Below are positions 8,179-15,303 of a stretch of 61,896 bases of DNA, in pieces. How positions within the stretch are numbered: position 1 is the stretch's first letter; the number at the start of each line of letters is the position of its first letter. The stretch is from SIG653 sp964509125. GTDB lineage: Bacteria; Bacillota; Clostridia; Oscillospirales; CAG-382. Location: NCBI GenBank assembly GCA_964509125.1, contig CAZDVZ010000005.1, positions 1 to 61,896 on the forward strand, read 5' to 3'. The position numbers and the translations under genes were made by a program. The notes under the pieces are model-generated. The model was not told the DNA's origin, ran no database searches, and was given only the letters and a program-made list of their open reading frames with translations.

Positions 8179-9603
8179 TTAAAGATTATAATAAGCCTCA
8201 AATTCGGAAGGAGTAGGGATGGCGGCAAGTTTTTTGCATTCTTCTCTTTTTCTCTTTATGAAGTTTTTGATCAAAGCTTCGGGGAATACTCCGCCTTCCA
8301 TGAGGTAATCGTGGTCAGCTTCGAGAGCATCAAGTGCTGCTTCGAGAGAAGTGGGGAGTCCTTTAAGCTTTGCTTTTTCTTCTTCGGGAAGGTTGAAAAG
8401 GTTGAAGTCATAAGGGCCCCAGCCGTTTTCGTGTGGATCTATTTTATTTTTGATTCCATCAAGACCTGCCATAAGAAGTGCGGCATAGCAGAAATAAGGG
8501 TTACAGGTTGCGTCAGGGTTTCTTATTTCAAAGCGGCGTTCCATGGGTTGTTTTGCGTATGCGGGGATTCTTATGACCGCGCTTCTGTTTGAGGTGGCGT
8601 AGCCAACGGTAACGGGAGCTTCAAATCCCGGAACGAGACGCTTGAAGGAGTTTGTGCTTGGGTTGGTGATGGCACAGAGAGAAGCAATATGCTTTAGAAG
8701 TCCGCCCATAAACCAGTGGGCTTCTTTGCTCAAGTGTGCATATCCCGCATCGTCAGAGAAAACGGGTTTTCCGTCTTTGGTAAGCAGAATGTGAACATGC
8801 ATCCCGTTTCCTGCTTCTCCCATTACGGGTTTTGGCATAAGAGTTGCACTCTTACCGTATTTGGCGGCGGTGTTGTGAATGATGTATTTTATCATCATAG
8901 TTCCATCAGCCATTTTTGACATTTGACCGAGCTTGGGTTCGATTTCAAACTGACCTGCTGCACCAACTTCAGGATGGTGATATTTAACAGGGATTCCTGC
9001 TTCTTCTATAAGCATACACATTTCGCTTCTGCATTCGTAAGAGTTGTCATAAGGTTTTGCAATGTGATAATTTTTTTGTTTTGGAACAACATGTCCCATG
9101 CCTTGGGATGAGCTATTCCAATATGCCATCTCTGCATCTAACGATGCGCCAATGCAATAGGGCTGAACTGTCCAATTAACATCATCAAAGAGATAAAATT
9201 CAAATTCGGGAAGAATATACATAGTGTCAGCAACGCCTGTGGATTTCATATATTCCTCGGCGGCAAGGACGATATTTCTGGGATATTGATTTAAAGGACG
9301 GTTTGAAGGATAATCTATTATCATAGCATTCCCGCTCATGGAGAGCGTGGGGACTTCGCAAAATGGATCAATAAAAGCGGTGTCGGGATCGGGAATAAAA
9401 ACCATATCGCTTTTTTCAACAACGGCGTATCCGTAGTTGGAAGCATCGAACCCTATACCGTCTCTCATAATGTCTTCGGAAAAATGATTTGCGGGAATGG
9501 TAACGTGGCGGAACTGGCCGTTTATGTCAACCATTTTGAAGTCTAACATTTTTATATTGTTTTCTTCGATGAGTGCTTTGATTTTTGCAATTTTATTATC
9601 CAT
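8179..9603 (-). CDS. glnA: Type I glutamine synthetase
   Basis: Glutamine synthetase (glutamate + NH3 + ATP to glutamine), 474 residues, cytosolic, dodecameric in the family. Present are the N-terminal beta-grasp (LDFKMVDINGQFRHV), the metal and ATP sites (AWNSS-like YWNSSSQGMGH, GNGMHVHILLTKDG) and NRSAVIRIP. Length and the inserts after YWNSS resemble the GSI-beta class more than the 444-residue Bacillus enzyme. The adenylylation loop reads NLFNLPEEE where enterobacterial enzymes have NLYDLPPEE, so the modified tyrosine is phenylalanine. SD is GAGGAG before ATG 9603. It sits alone between glycan genes with its own promoter. Confidence 0.97.
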   Translation of the reverse strand: MDNKIAKIKALIEENNIKMLDFKMVDINGQFRHVTIPANHFSEDIMRDGIGFDASNYGYAVVEKSDMVFIPDPDTAFIDPFCEVPTLSMSGNAMIIDYPSNRPLNQYPRNIVLAAEEYMKSTGVADTMYILPEFEFYLFDDVNWTVQPYCIGASLDAEMAYWNSSSQGMGHVVPKQKNYHIAKPYDNSYECRSEMCMLIEEAGIPVKYHHPEVGAAGQFEIEPKLGQMSKMADGTMMIKYIIHNTAAKYGKSATLMPKPVMGEAGNGMHVHILLTKDGKPVFSDDAGYAHLSKEAHWFMGGLLKHIASLCAITNPSTNSFKRLVPGFEAPVTVGYATSNRSAVIRIPAYAKQPMERRFEIRNPDATCNPYFCYAALLMAGLDGIKNKIDPHENGWGPYDFNLFNLPEEEKAKLKGLPTSLEAALDALEADHDYLMEGGVFPEALIKNFIKRKREECKKLAAIPTPSEFEAYYNL

Positions 9604-9636
9604 GCATACTTCTCCTCTTCTAAAAAATCCGTTAAA

Positions 9637-9665
9637 ATTATAACATATGTTTTCCCTGTTTTCAA
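9637..9665 (-). promoter_or_regulatory. glnA promoter
   Basis: Leftward TTGAAA (plus-strand 9660-9665), 17-nt spacer, TATAAT (plus-strand 9637-9642), about 35 nt before the glnA start. No obvious GlnR-type palindrome was seen. Confidence 0.7.
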
Positions 9666-9710
9666 GATGCTTTTTAAAAAAAAGTAGAGATAAGTATGAT
9701 CAAAAATCTA

Positions 9711-9739
9711 TTGACAAACAATGTAATAAAGTGTATAAC
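9711..9739 (+). promoter_or_regulatory. Promoter of the glycan operon
   Basis: TTGACA (9711-9716), 17-nt spacer, TATAAC (9734-9739), 85 nt before the GT4 gene at 9825 and divergent from the glnA promoter. Confidence 0.75.
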
Positions 9740-9824
9740 CATATAAGTAACAGTGTTAATGTTTTATTTGATTTCGATTTTATCTCAAAGTAAACTAATA
9801 TTAATTATTTGAAATGGTGAAGTT

Positions 9825-10928
9825 ATGAAATTTTTGCTCATATCTCCCAAAAACAGGACGGTTTATAATTTCAGAGGAGATTTAATAAAAGACATTATAT
9901 CCAAAGGATATGAGGTCATAGTTACAGGCCCCGATAATACAGATGTGGAAAAAATCGAAGCCTTGGGTGCTCGTTTTGTTATGATACCCATGGATAAAAC
10001 GGGGACAAGTGTTTTGGGCGACTTGAAATATTGTAAAGCTCTTTATAATTTGATGATGAAAGAAAAACCGGACGTTACTTTGGGATACACGGTGAAACCT
10101 GTAGTATATGGAGCTATAGCGGCGAAAAGAGCAAAGGTTAAAAATATAAACAGCATGGTAACAGGCGGGGGATATACCTTTACGGCAAAAACCTTTAAGG
10201 CTAAAGTCCTTGGCGCGATTGTCAGAAAGCTGTATAAAATAGGGTTTAAAAAGGCAAACAATGTTATTTTTCAAAACCTCGATGACCTTAATCAATTTTG
10301 TGAAAATGGTTTAGTTAAGAGAGAAAAGTGCCACGTTGTAAATGGATCGGGCGTTAATTTGGATCGATTTGCATCAAAAGGCTACCCTGAAAAAACAACG
10401 TTTTTTATGCTTTCAAGGCTTCTGAAAAGCAAAGGCGTTGAAGAATATTTGAAAAGTGCCGAAATTGTAAAAAAGAAATATCCGCACGTAAGATTTTGTC
10501 TTTTGGGAAAGTATGAAACAAATATGCAAGATGCAATTCCGAAAGAAACAGTGCAAGGGTATATTGACAACGGAATTATTGAACGGTTTGACGAAACGTC
10601 TGATGTTCGTCCGTATTATGATATGTGTTCTGTGTACGTTCTTCCGTCTTACAGAGAGGGAACTCCCAGAACTGTTTTAGAGGCTATGGCAATGGGAAGA
10701 CCGATAATTACAACCGATGCTATAGGTTGCAGAGAAACGGTGATTGACGGTGAAACCGGTTTCTTAGTTCCTGTTAAAAACAGCGAAGCTTTGGCATTAA
10801 AAATGATAGAGTTTATTAAAGATCCTACTCTTGCTCCAAAAATGGGTGGAAAAAGCAAGGAGTATGTAACAGCGAAATTCGATGTTAAAAAAGTAAACGC
10901 TGATATGATTGATATAATGAAGTTATAA
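9825..10928 (+). CDS. Family 4 glycosyltransferase (polysaccharide)
   Basis: GT-B glycosyltransferase of 367 residues, similar in type to capsule or O-antigen enzymes that start a repeat unit. The N-terminal half has PKNRTVYNFRGDLIKDI and NSMVTGGGYTF; the C-terminal half has FFMLSRLLKSKGVEEYL and the donor-site SYREGTPRTVLEAMAMGRPI. It opens a rightward operon with the UDP-sugar dehydrogenase (26 nt downstream) and the epimerase, so it probably transfers the uronic-acid or N-acetylhexosamine residue those enzymes make. Donor specificity is inference. Confidence 0.88.
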   Translation: MKFLLISPKNRTVYNFRGDLIKDIISKGYEVIVTGPDNTDVEKIEALGARFVMIPMDKTGTSVLGDLKYCKALYNLMMKEKPDVTLGYTVKPVVYGAIAAKRAKVKNINSMVTGGGYTFTAKTFKAKVLGAIVRKLYKIGFKKANNVIFQNLDDLNQFCENGLVKREKCHVVNGSGVNLDRFASKGYPEKTTFFMLSRLLKSKGVEEYLKSAEIVKKKYPHVRFCLLGKYETNMQDAIPKETVQGYIDNGIIERFDETSDVRPYYDMCSVYVLPSYREGTPRTVLEAMAMGRPIITTDAIGCRETVIDGETGFLVPVKNSEALALKMIEFIKDPTLAPKMGGKSKEYVTAKFDVKKVNADMIDIMKL

Positions 10929-10954
10929 AGTAAGGGTAATAAAAGAGGTTTGAT

Positions 10955-12271
10955 ATGTTTACAAAATTATATGAAGAACTTTTGTCTCGCAAGGAAAAAT
11001 TATCATTGGTAGGCTTGGGATATGTTGGAATGCCCATAGCTGTTGCGTTTGCAAAGAAAATTGATGTTATCGGCTTTGACTTGAACGCAAAAAAAATTGA
11101 AATGTATAAAAGCGGCATTGATCCCACACGAGAAGTGGGCGATGATGCGATCAAGGCAACATCTGTGGATTTTACATCGGATGAAACAAAATTGAGACAG
11201 GCAAAATTTCATATAGTAGCAGTTCCTACTCCTGTAAATGATGATCATACACCCGATCTCTCTCCTGTTGAAGGAGCAAGCAGAATTTTAGGTAGAAATC
11301 TTACAAAAGGCTCTATAGTTGTATTTGAATCTACGGTTTATCCCGGCGTTACAGAGGATGTTTGCGTGCCTATTCTTGAAAAAGAATCCGGGCTTAAATG
11401 CGGAGTTGACTTTAAAATCGGTTATTCTCCCGAAAGAATCAACCAGGGTGATAAGGTTCACCGTTTGGAAACTATTACAAAAATTGTATCCGGCATGGAT
11501 GAAGAAACATTGGACGTTGTTGCAAAGGTTTATGAGTTGGTTGTTGATGCAGGCGTCCACAGAGCCGAAAGTATAAAAGTTGCCGAAGCGGCAAAGGTTA
11601 TTGAAAACAGCCAAAGAGATATTAACATTGCTTTTATGAATGAGCTTTCGATAATATTTAACAAAATGGGTATTGATACACAATCCGTATTGAAGGCAGC
11701 GGGTACAAAATGGAACTTCCTCAAGTTTTATCCCGGATTGGCTGGTGGTCACTGCGTTGGCGTTGATCCTTATTATCTTACATATAAGGCAGAAATGCTT
11801 GGATACCACAGTCAGATAATTCTTTCAGGCCGCAGAATAAATGATGATATGGGAAAATATGTGGCAGAAAATCTTGTTAAATCTCTTATCTCTGCCGATA
11901 AAGCCGTAAAAAATGCTAAAGTAGCGATTTTAGGCTTTACATTTAAGGAAAATTGCCCCGATACAAGAAATACAAAGATAATAGATATATATAATGAACT
12001 TAAAGAATACGGCATCACTTCTATTGTTGCCGATCCGCAAGCTGATAAAGACGAGGCGCTGAGGCTTTATGGAATAGAGTTTGCAGATATTGCCCAAATA
12101 AAAGATATGGATGCGGTTGTTTTAGCGGTTGCTCACGATGAATTTAAGAGTTTGTCCATGGATGAAATAGACGCTTTTTTTGGAAATGGAAAGAAGGTTT
12201 TGATTGACATAAAGGGACTTCTTAACCGAAATGAATATGAAAACGCCGGATATTTGTATTGGAGACTTTAA
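10955..12271 (+). CDS. UDP-N-acetylglucosamine 6-dehydrogenase (TviB/WbpA type)
   Basis: Nucleotide-sugar dehydrogenase of 438 residues that oxidises C6 of a UDP-hexosamine in two NAD-dependent steps. The Rossmann start is LVGLGYVGMPIAVAFAKK; the catalytic cysteine is in GLAGGHCVGVDPYYLTYKA, the form seen in TviB/WbpA-like enzymes that use UDP-GlcNAc. The C-terminal domain has ILGFTFKENCPDTRNTK, the usual dehydrogenase signature. It is followed directly by a WbpP/TviC-like epimerase, as in the Vi-antigen pathway, which makes UDP-GalNAcA. The choice of UDP-GlcNAc over UDP-Glc rests on motif and context. Confidence 0.9.
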   Translation: MFTKLYEELLSRKEKLSLVGLGYVGMPIAVAFAKKIDVIGFDLNAKKIEMYKSGIDPTREVGDDAIKATSVDFTSDETKLRQAKFHIVAVPTPVNDDHTPDLSPVEGASRILGRNLTKGSIVVFESTVYPGVTEDVCVPILEKESGLKCGVDFKIGYSPERINQGDKVHRLETITKIVSGMDEETLDVVAKVYELVVDAGVHRAESIKVAEAAKVIENSQRDINIAFMNELSIIFNKMGIDTQSVLKAAGTKWNFLKFYPGLAGGHCVGVDPYYLTYKAEMLGYHSQIILSGRRINDDMGKYVAENLVKSLISADKAVKNAKVAILGFTFKENCPDTRNTKIIDIYNELKEYGITSIVADPQADKDEALRLYGIEFADIAQIKDMDAVVLAVAHDEFKSLSMDEIDAFFGNGKKVLIDIKGLLNRNEYENAGYLYWRL

Positions 12272-12297
12272 TTAATAAGTTTTGTGAGGACGTTGAC

Positions 12298-13272
12298 ATG
12301 GGATATAAAAATTTAAAATTTCCCGAAGGCTCGCTGTTTTTGATTACTGGCGGTGCGGGCTTTATTGGCTCAAATTTGTGCGAAGCAATTTTAAATATGG
12401 GATACAATGTGCGTTGTTTGGATGACCTTTCTACAGGAAAGCAAGCAAACGTGGATATGTTTCTCGAGAACTCAAATTATGAGTTTATCAAGGGAGATAT
12501 AAAGGATTTTGATACTTGTTTTTCTGCTTGTGACGGTGTTGATTACGTACTTAATCAAGCGGCATGGGGAAGTGTGCCAAGAAGTATCAATATGCCCTTG
12601 TTTTACTGCGCAAATAATATACAGGGCACTTTAAATATGCTTGAGGCCGCAAGACAGTGTGGCGTCAAGAAATTTGTATATGCGTCCAGTTCATCTGTTT
12701 ACGGTGATGAACCGAATCTCCCCAAAAAAGAGGGAAGAGAAGGCAATCTTCTTTCTCCTTACGCCGTAACAAAAATGTGTGACGAAGAATGGGCAAAGCA
12801 GTACACGAGGCATTACGGCCTTGACACATACGGACTTCGTTATTTTAACGTGTTCGGAAGGCGTCAAGACCCCGATGGCGCATATGCCGCAGTAATCCCC
12901 AAGTTTATAAAAATGCTAATAAAGGGAGAAACTCCTACAATAAACGGTGATGGTAAACAAAGTCGTGATTTTACCTATATTGAAAATGTAATAGAGGCAA
13001 ACTTGAAGGCTTGCCTTGCTCCTTCAAAAGCGGCAGGCGAAGCGTTTAACGTGGCATACGGTGGAAGAGAATATCTTATTGATATTTATTACGGCTTGAC
13101 AAAGGCTCTTGGCGTAGATGTTGAGCCGAATTTTGGGCCCGATAGAGCAGGAGATATAAAGCATAGCAACGCAGATATAAGTAAAGCGAGAGAACTTTTG
13201 GGATATGATCCGGATTATAGCTTCTCGGCTGGTATAAAGCTTGCAATAGAATGGTATAAAGAGAATTTGTAA
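12298..13272 (+). CDS. UDP-N-acetylglucosamine/uronate 4-epimerase (WbpP/TviC type)
   Basis: Short-chain dehydrogenase-type epimerase of 324 residues. It shows ITGGAGFIGSNLCEAIL (NAD binding), SSSVYGD (catalytic Ser region), SPYAVTK (YxxxK) and the stretch LRYFNVFGRRQDPDGAYAAV, which closely resembles WbpP and TviC, 4-epimerases acting on UDP-GlcNAc or UDP-GlcNAcA. The start is ATG 12298 with GAGGA about 8 nt upstream; reading from TTG 12259 would overlap the dehydrogenase and has no site. Together with the preceding dehydrogenase it should supply UDP-GalNAcA or UDP-GalNAc to the glycosyltransferases here. Confidence 0.9.
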   Translation: MGYKNLKFPEGSLFLITGGAGFIGSNLCEAILNMGYNVRCLDDLSTGKQANVDMFLENSNYEFIKGDIKDFDTCFSACDGVDYVLNQAAWGSVPRSINMPLFYCANNIQGTLNMLEAARQCGVKKFVYASSSSVYGDEPNLPKKEGREGNLLSPYAVTKMCDEEWAKQYTRHYGLDTYGLRYFNVFGRRQDPDGAYAAVIPKFIKMLIKGETPTINGDGKQSRDFTYIENVIEANLKACLAPSKAAGEAFNVAYGGREYLIDIYYGLTKALGVDVEPNFGPDRAGDIKHSNADISKARELLGYDPDYSFSAGIKLAIEWYKENL

Positions 13273-13278
13273 AGGAGT

Positions 13279-13618
13279 TTGGGTACGCTGATCAATTATA
13301 GGAAGATTATAAAAAAGCCAGAAAACGCGCCTTAAAATTCTTGGACTTTTATCATTTGTACCTCATAAACGGACCGTTAAGTGCCGGTATTTGATAAGAA
13401 TGGGAAGAAAATTGAATTTAAAAGATCCAAAGCAATATACAGAAAAAATTCAATGGTACAAATTGAATTACAGAATTAACGCCGCGTATGCAAAAGGTTA
13501 TGCGATAAGGCGTTTAAAGCTCCCGGTTTATACTTACATTTATTGTTTGATACCCATTATGAAAGGATTGCTACCCGGTGGGATATACAGATTTTTACAT
13601 CGTGCATCTCACAAGTAG
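13279..13618 (+). pseudogene. Chimeric remnant: TupA-like ATP-grasp start joined to a GT2 tail
   Basis: The stretch begins behind an AAAGGAG site. A first frame gives NYRKIIKKPENA and stops; after a frameshift near 13325 a second frame reads RLKILGLLSF and then GRKLNLKDPKQYTEKIQWYK, the signature start of TupA-like ATP-grasp proteins (usually about 280-300 residues). After LNYR the reading jumps to RRLKLPVYTYIYCLIPIMKG and a basic end, which resembles the C-terminal tail of the GT2 gene at 6.1 kb. So most of one gene and the front of another appear deleted and the ends fused. A 75-codon frame (13391-13618) stays open but is unlikely to be functional. Confidence 0.7.
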
Positions 13619-13631
13619 AAATGTGTAATAT

Positions 13632-14966
13632 ATGAAAAACGATTATTCATACTGCGGATACGACTTTAAGTTTGACATACACCCGAAGGTGTTTGAAGCA
13701 AACAAGGAAACTGTTTTGACCGTTGAATGCGAAACAGGGTTTGATGGAAAATATTCTGTGCAAATTGTTCCAATGATGGAAGGTGCATCGTGGGCGTATG
13801 GCGAAAGAAACAATAAGATATACATGGAATGTGAAAGCCAAAACAGTGCTTTGAAGGTGACATATAATTTTCCTGATGAATCCGAGTATCTTGTTTCTAT
13901 CACTAAGGACGGAAAATTTATGAAAGAGCTTTCGGTGTATGCAGTGGCAGACGATTTGGTGGGCAGGTACCCCTTTATGGGTGATCTTCATGTCCATTCC
14001 AATCGTTCCGACGGAAAACAAAGCGTTCCCGACGTTGTTGTAAATTATAGAAAAAACGGGTACGATTTTTTTGCGCTTACAGACCATAATCGTTATTATC
14101 CCTCCCTTGAGGCTATGGAATTTGCTGAGAAATGTGGTACGGATATGAAGCTTTTTCCGGGTGAAGAGGTGCATATTGGCATAACTGACATTCACACGGT
14201 GAATTTCGGCGGCGCTTACAGCGTGAATGCTCTTCATAAACATTCTCCTCAGTGTAATGAAACAGGAGTGGTTCCCGAAAACTCATTAACTTCCGAGGAA
14301 CTTGCTTTGGAAGTGAAAAAGATTGCTGACAGTATTACAGTCCCCGAAGGGGTTGAGAAAAGGGACGTTGCCGCTTGTAAGTGGATCTTTGACAAAATAA
14401 GAGATGGCGGAGGAATTGCCATTTATGCCCATCCTTTTTGGAGAAAACCTGAGTATCATGTTCCTTCGAGTTTGAATGACCATTTACTTGAAAGACGTGA
14501 TTTTGACGTTTTTGAAGTCTTAGGTGGAGAACGATACTTCGATCAAAACGGGCTTCAAGTTATAAAATATTACGAAATGAAAGAAAAAGGAATCGACTTC
14601 CCCGTTGTTGGCTCTTCGGATAGTCACAACGTAACGGGAAATGAAAGAAACGCTTTGATTGCAAGAACTTTGGTGCTTTCCCGTAGCTGTTCGTTTGAAG
14701 ATCTGAAGGACGCTATTTTGTCCCCGAAGCATTACTCTGTTCCCGTGGATCTTCGCCCCCACGATTTTGGTATTATCGCTCCATTCAGAATTGCGATGTA
14801 CGCTTCGTTTTTGATCAGATGTTATTTTCCCATCCACGATAAGCTTTGCTTTGATGAAGGCGAGTTGATGAAAAAATGCATAAACGGAACAGAAACGGAT
14901 TTTGAGGCATCACGCCAATGTTCGGGAGGAATTGCGACTCTTTTTGAAAAATATTTCAAGTTTTGA
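13632..14966 (+). CDS. PHP-domain metallohydrolase
   Basis: Protein of 444 residues with an N-terminal beta-rich region (about 1-110) and a PHP domain, a metal-dependent phosphoesterase fold also found in histidinol phosphatase and DNA polymerases. Metal ligands are visible in GDLHVHSNRSDG, FFALTDHN, IAIYAHPFWRK and VVGSSDSHN. Similar stand-alone PHP proteins occur in polysaccharide loci, but the substrate is not known. Start ATG 13632 comes 13 nt after the pseudogene stop; no strong ribosome site is seen. A terminator follows at 14978. It closes the glycan cluster. Confidence 0.82.
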   Translation: MKNDYSYCGYDFKFDIHPKVFEANKETVLTVECETGFDGKYSVQIVPMMEGASWAYGERNNKIYMECESQNSALKVTYNFPDESEYLVSITKDGKFMKELSVYAVADDLVGRYPFMGDLHVHSNRSDGKQSVPDVVVNYRKNGYDFFALTDHNRYYPSLEAMEFAEKCGTDMKLFPGEEVHIGITDIHTVNFGGAYSVNALHKHSPQCNETGVVPENSLTSEELALEVKKIADSITVPEGVEKRDVAACKWIFDKIRDGGGIAIYAHPFWRKPEYHVPSSLNDHLLERRDFDVFEVLGGERYFDQNGLQVIKYYEMKEKGIDFPVVGSSDSHNVTGNERNALIARTLVLSRSCSFEDLKDAILSPKHYSVPVDLRPHDFGIIAPFRIAMYASFLIRCYFPIHDKLCFDEGELMKKCINGTETDFEASRQCSGGIATLFEKYFKF

Positions 14967-14977
14967 ATTGTAGAAAG

Positions 14978-15008
14978 CTAAACGGTTTAAATAATCGTTT
15001 AGTTTTTC
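14978..15008 (+). terminator. Terminator of the glycan operon
   Basis: CTAAACG (14978-14984) pairs with CGTTTAG (14996-15002), followed by TTTTTC. It separates the PHP gene from the T-box transcription unit. Confidence 0.75.
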
Positions 15009-15054
15009 TTATACCAAAAATCAGAAATGAAAATGGGAAAAATATATTTGGATA

Positions 15055-15083
15055 TTGACTTTTGGTGCAATTCGGGGTATAAT
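15055..15083 (+). promoter_or_regulatory. Promoter of the aspS-gatCAB operon
   Basis: TTGACT (15055-15060), exactly 17 nt, TATAAT (15078-15083). Transcription would start near 15090, giving a leader of about 210 nt before aspS. Confidence 0.85.
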
Positions 15084-15089
15084 TCAAAG

Positions 15090-15291
15090 CGGAGGATCTG
15101 TTTTTTTGGAAAGTCGGATAGGGAGTTTGCGTCATGGACTGGAAGCGCAGGCTACGATGAGTAGTAAACAGGGAACACTCTAAAAACATAAATCGGAAAT
15201 ATCAGCTAATTAAGAGGAGACAAAAGTCTCAAAAAACGGATGGCACCGCGGGCAAATGCTCGTTCCGAACAGATCATTTCCGGGAAATAGC
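15090..15291 (+). promoter_or_regulatory. T-box riboswitch of aspS-gatCAB (GAA/AAC specifier)
   Basis: tRNA-sensing leader. The conserved T-box TGGCACCGCG is at 15241-15250. Stem I can form with GAG.GAT.CTGTTT on the 5' side and AAACAG.GGAACA.CTC on the 3' side (about 15165-15180); the internal loop GGAACA is the specifier loop and contains overlapping codons GAA (Glu) and AAC (Asn), each followed by usable bases. The antiterminator pairs CGGA with TCCG around the bulge, with CGGGC/GCTCG above it. A competing hairpin GCT.TTCC/GGAA.AGC (15258-15290) lacks a T-run, so attenuation versus translational control is unclear. A two-codon T-box of this kind is known for the transamidation operon of Clostridium acetobutylicum. 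Confidence 0.85.
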
Positions 15292-15303
15292 ATGGAGGAA
15301 TAA

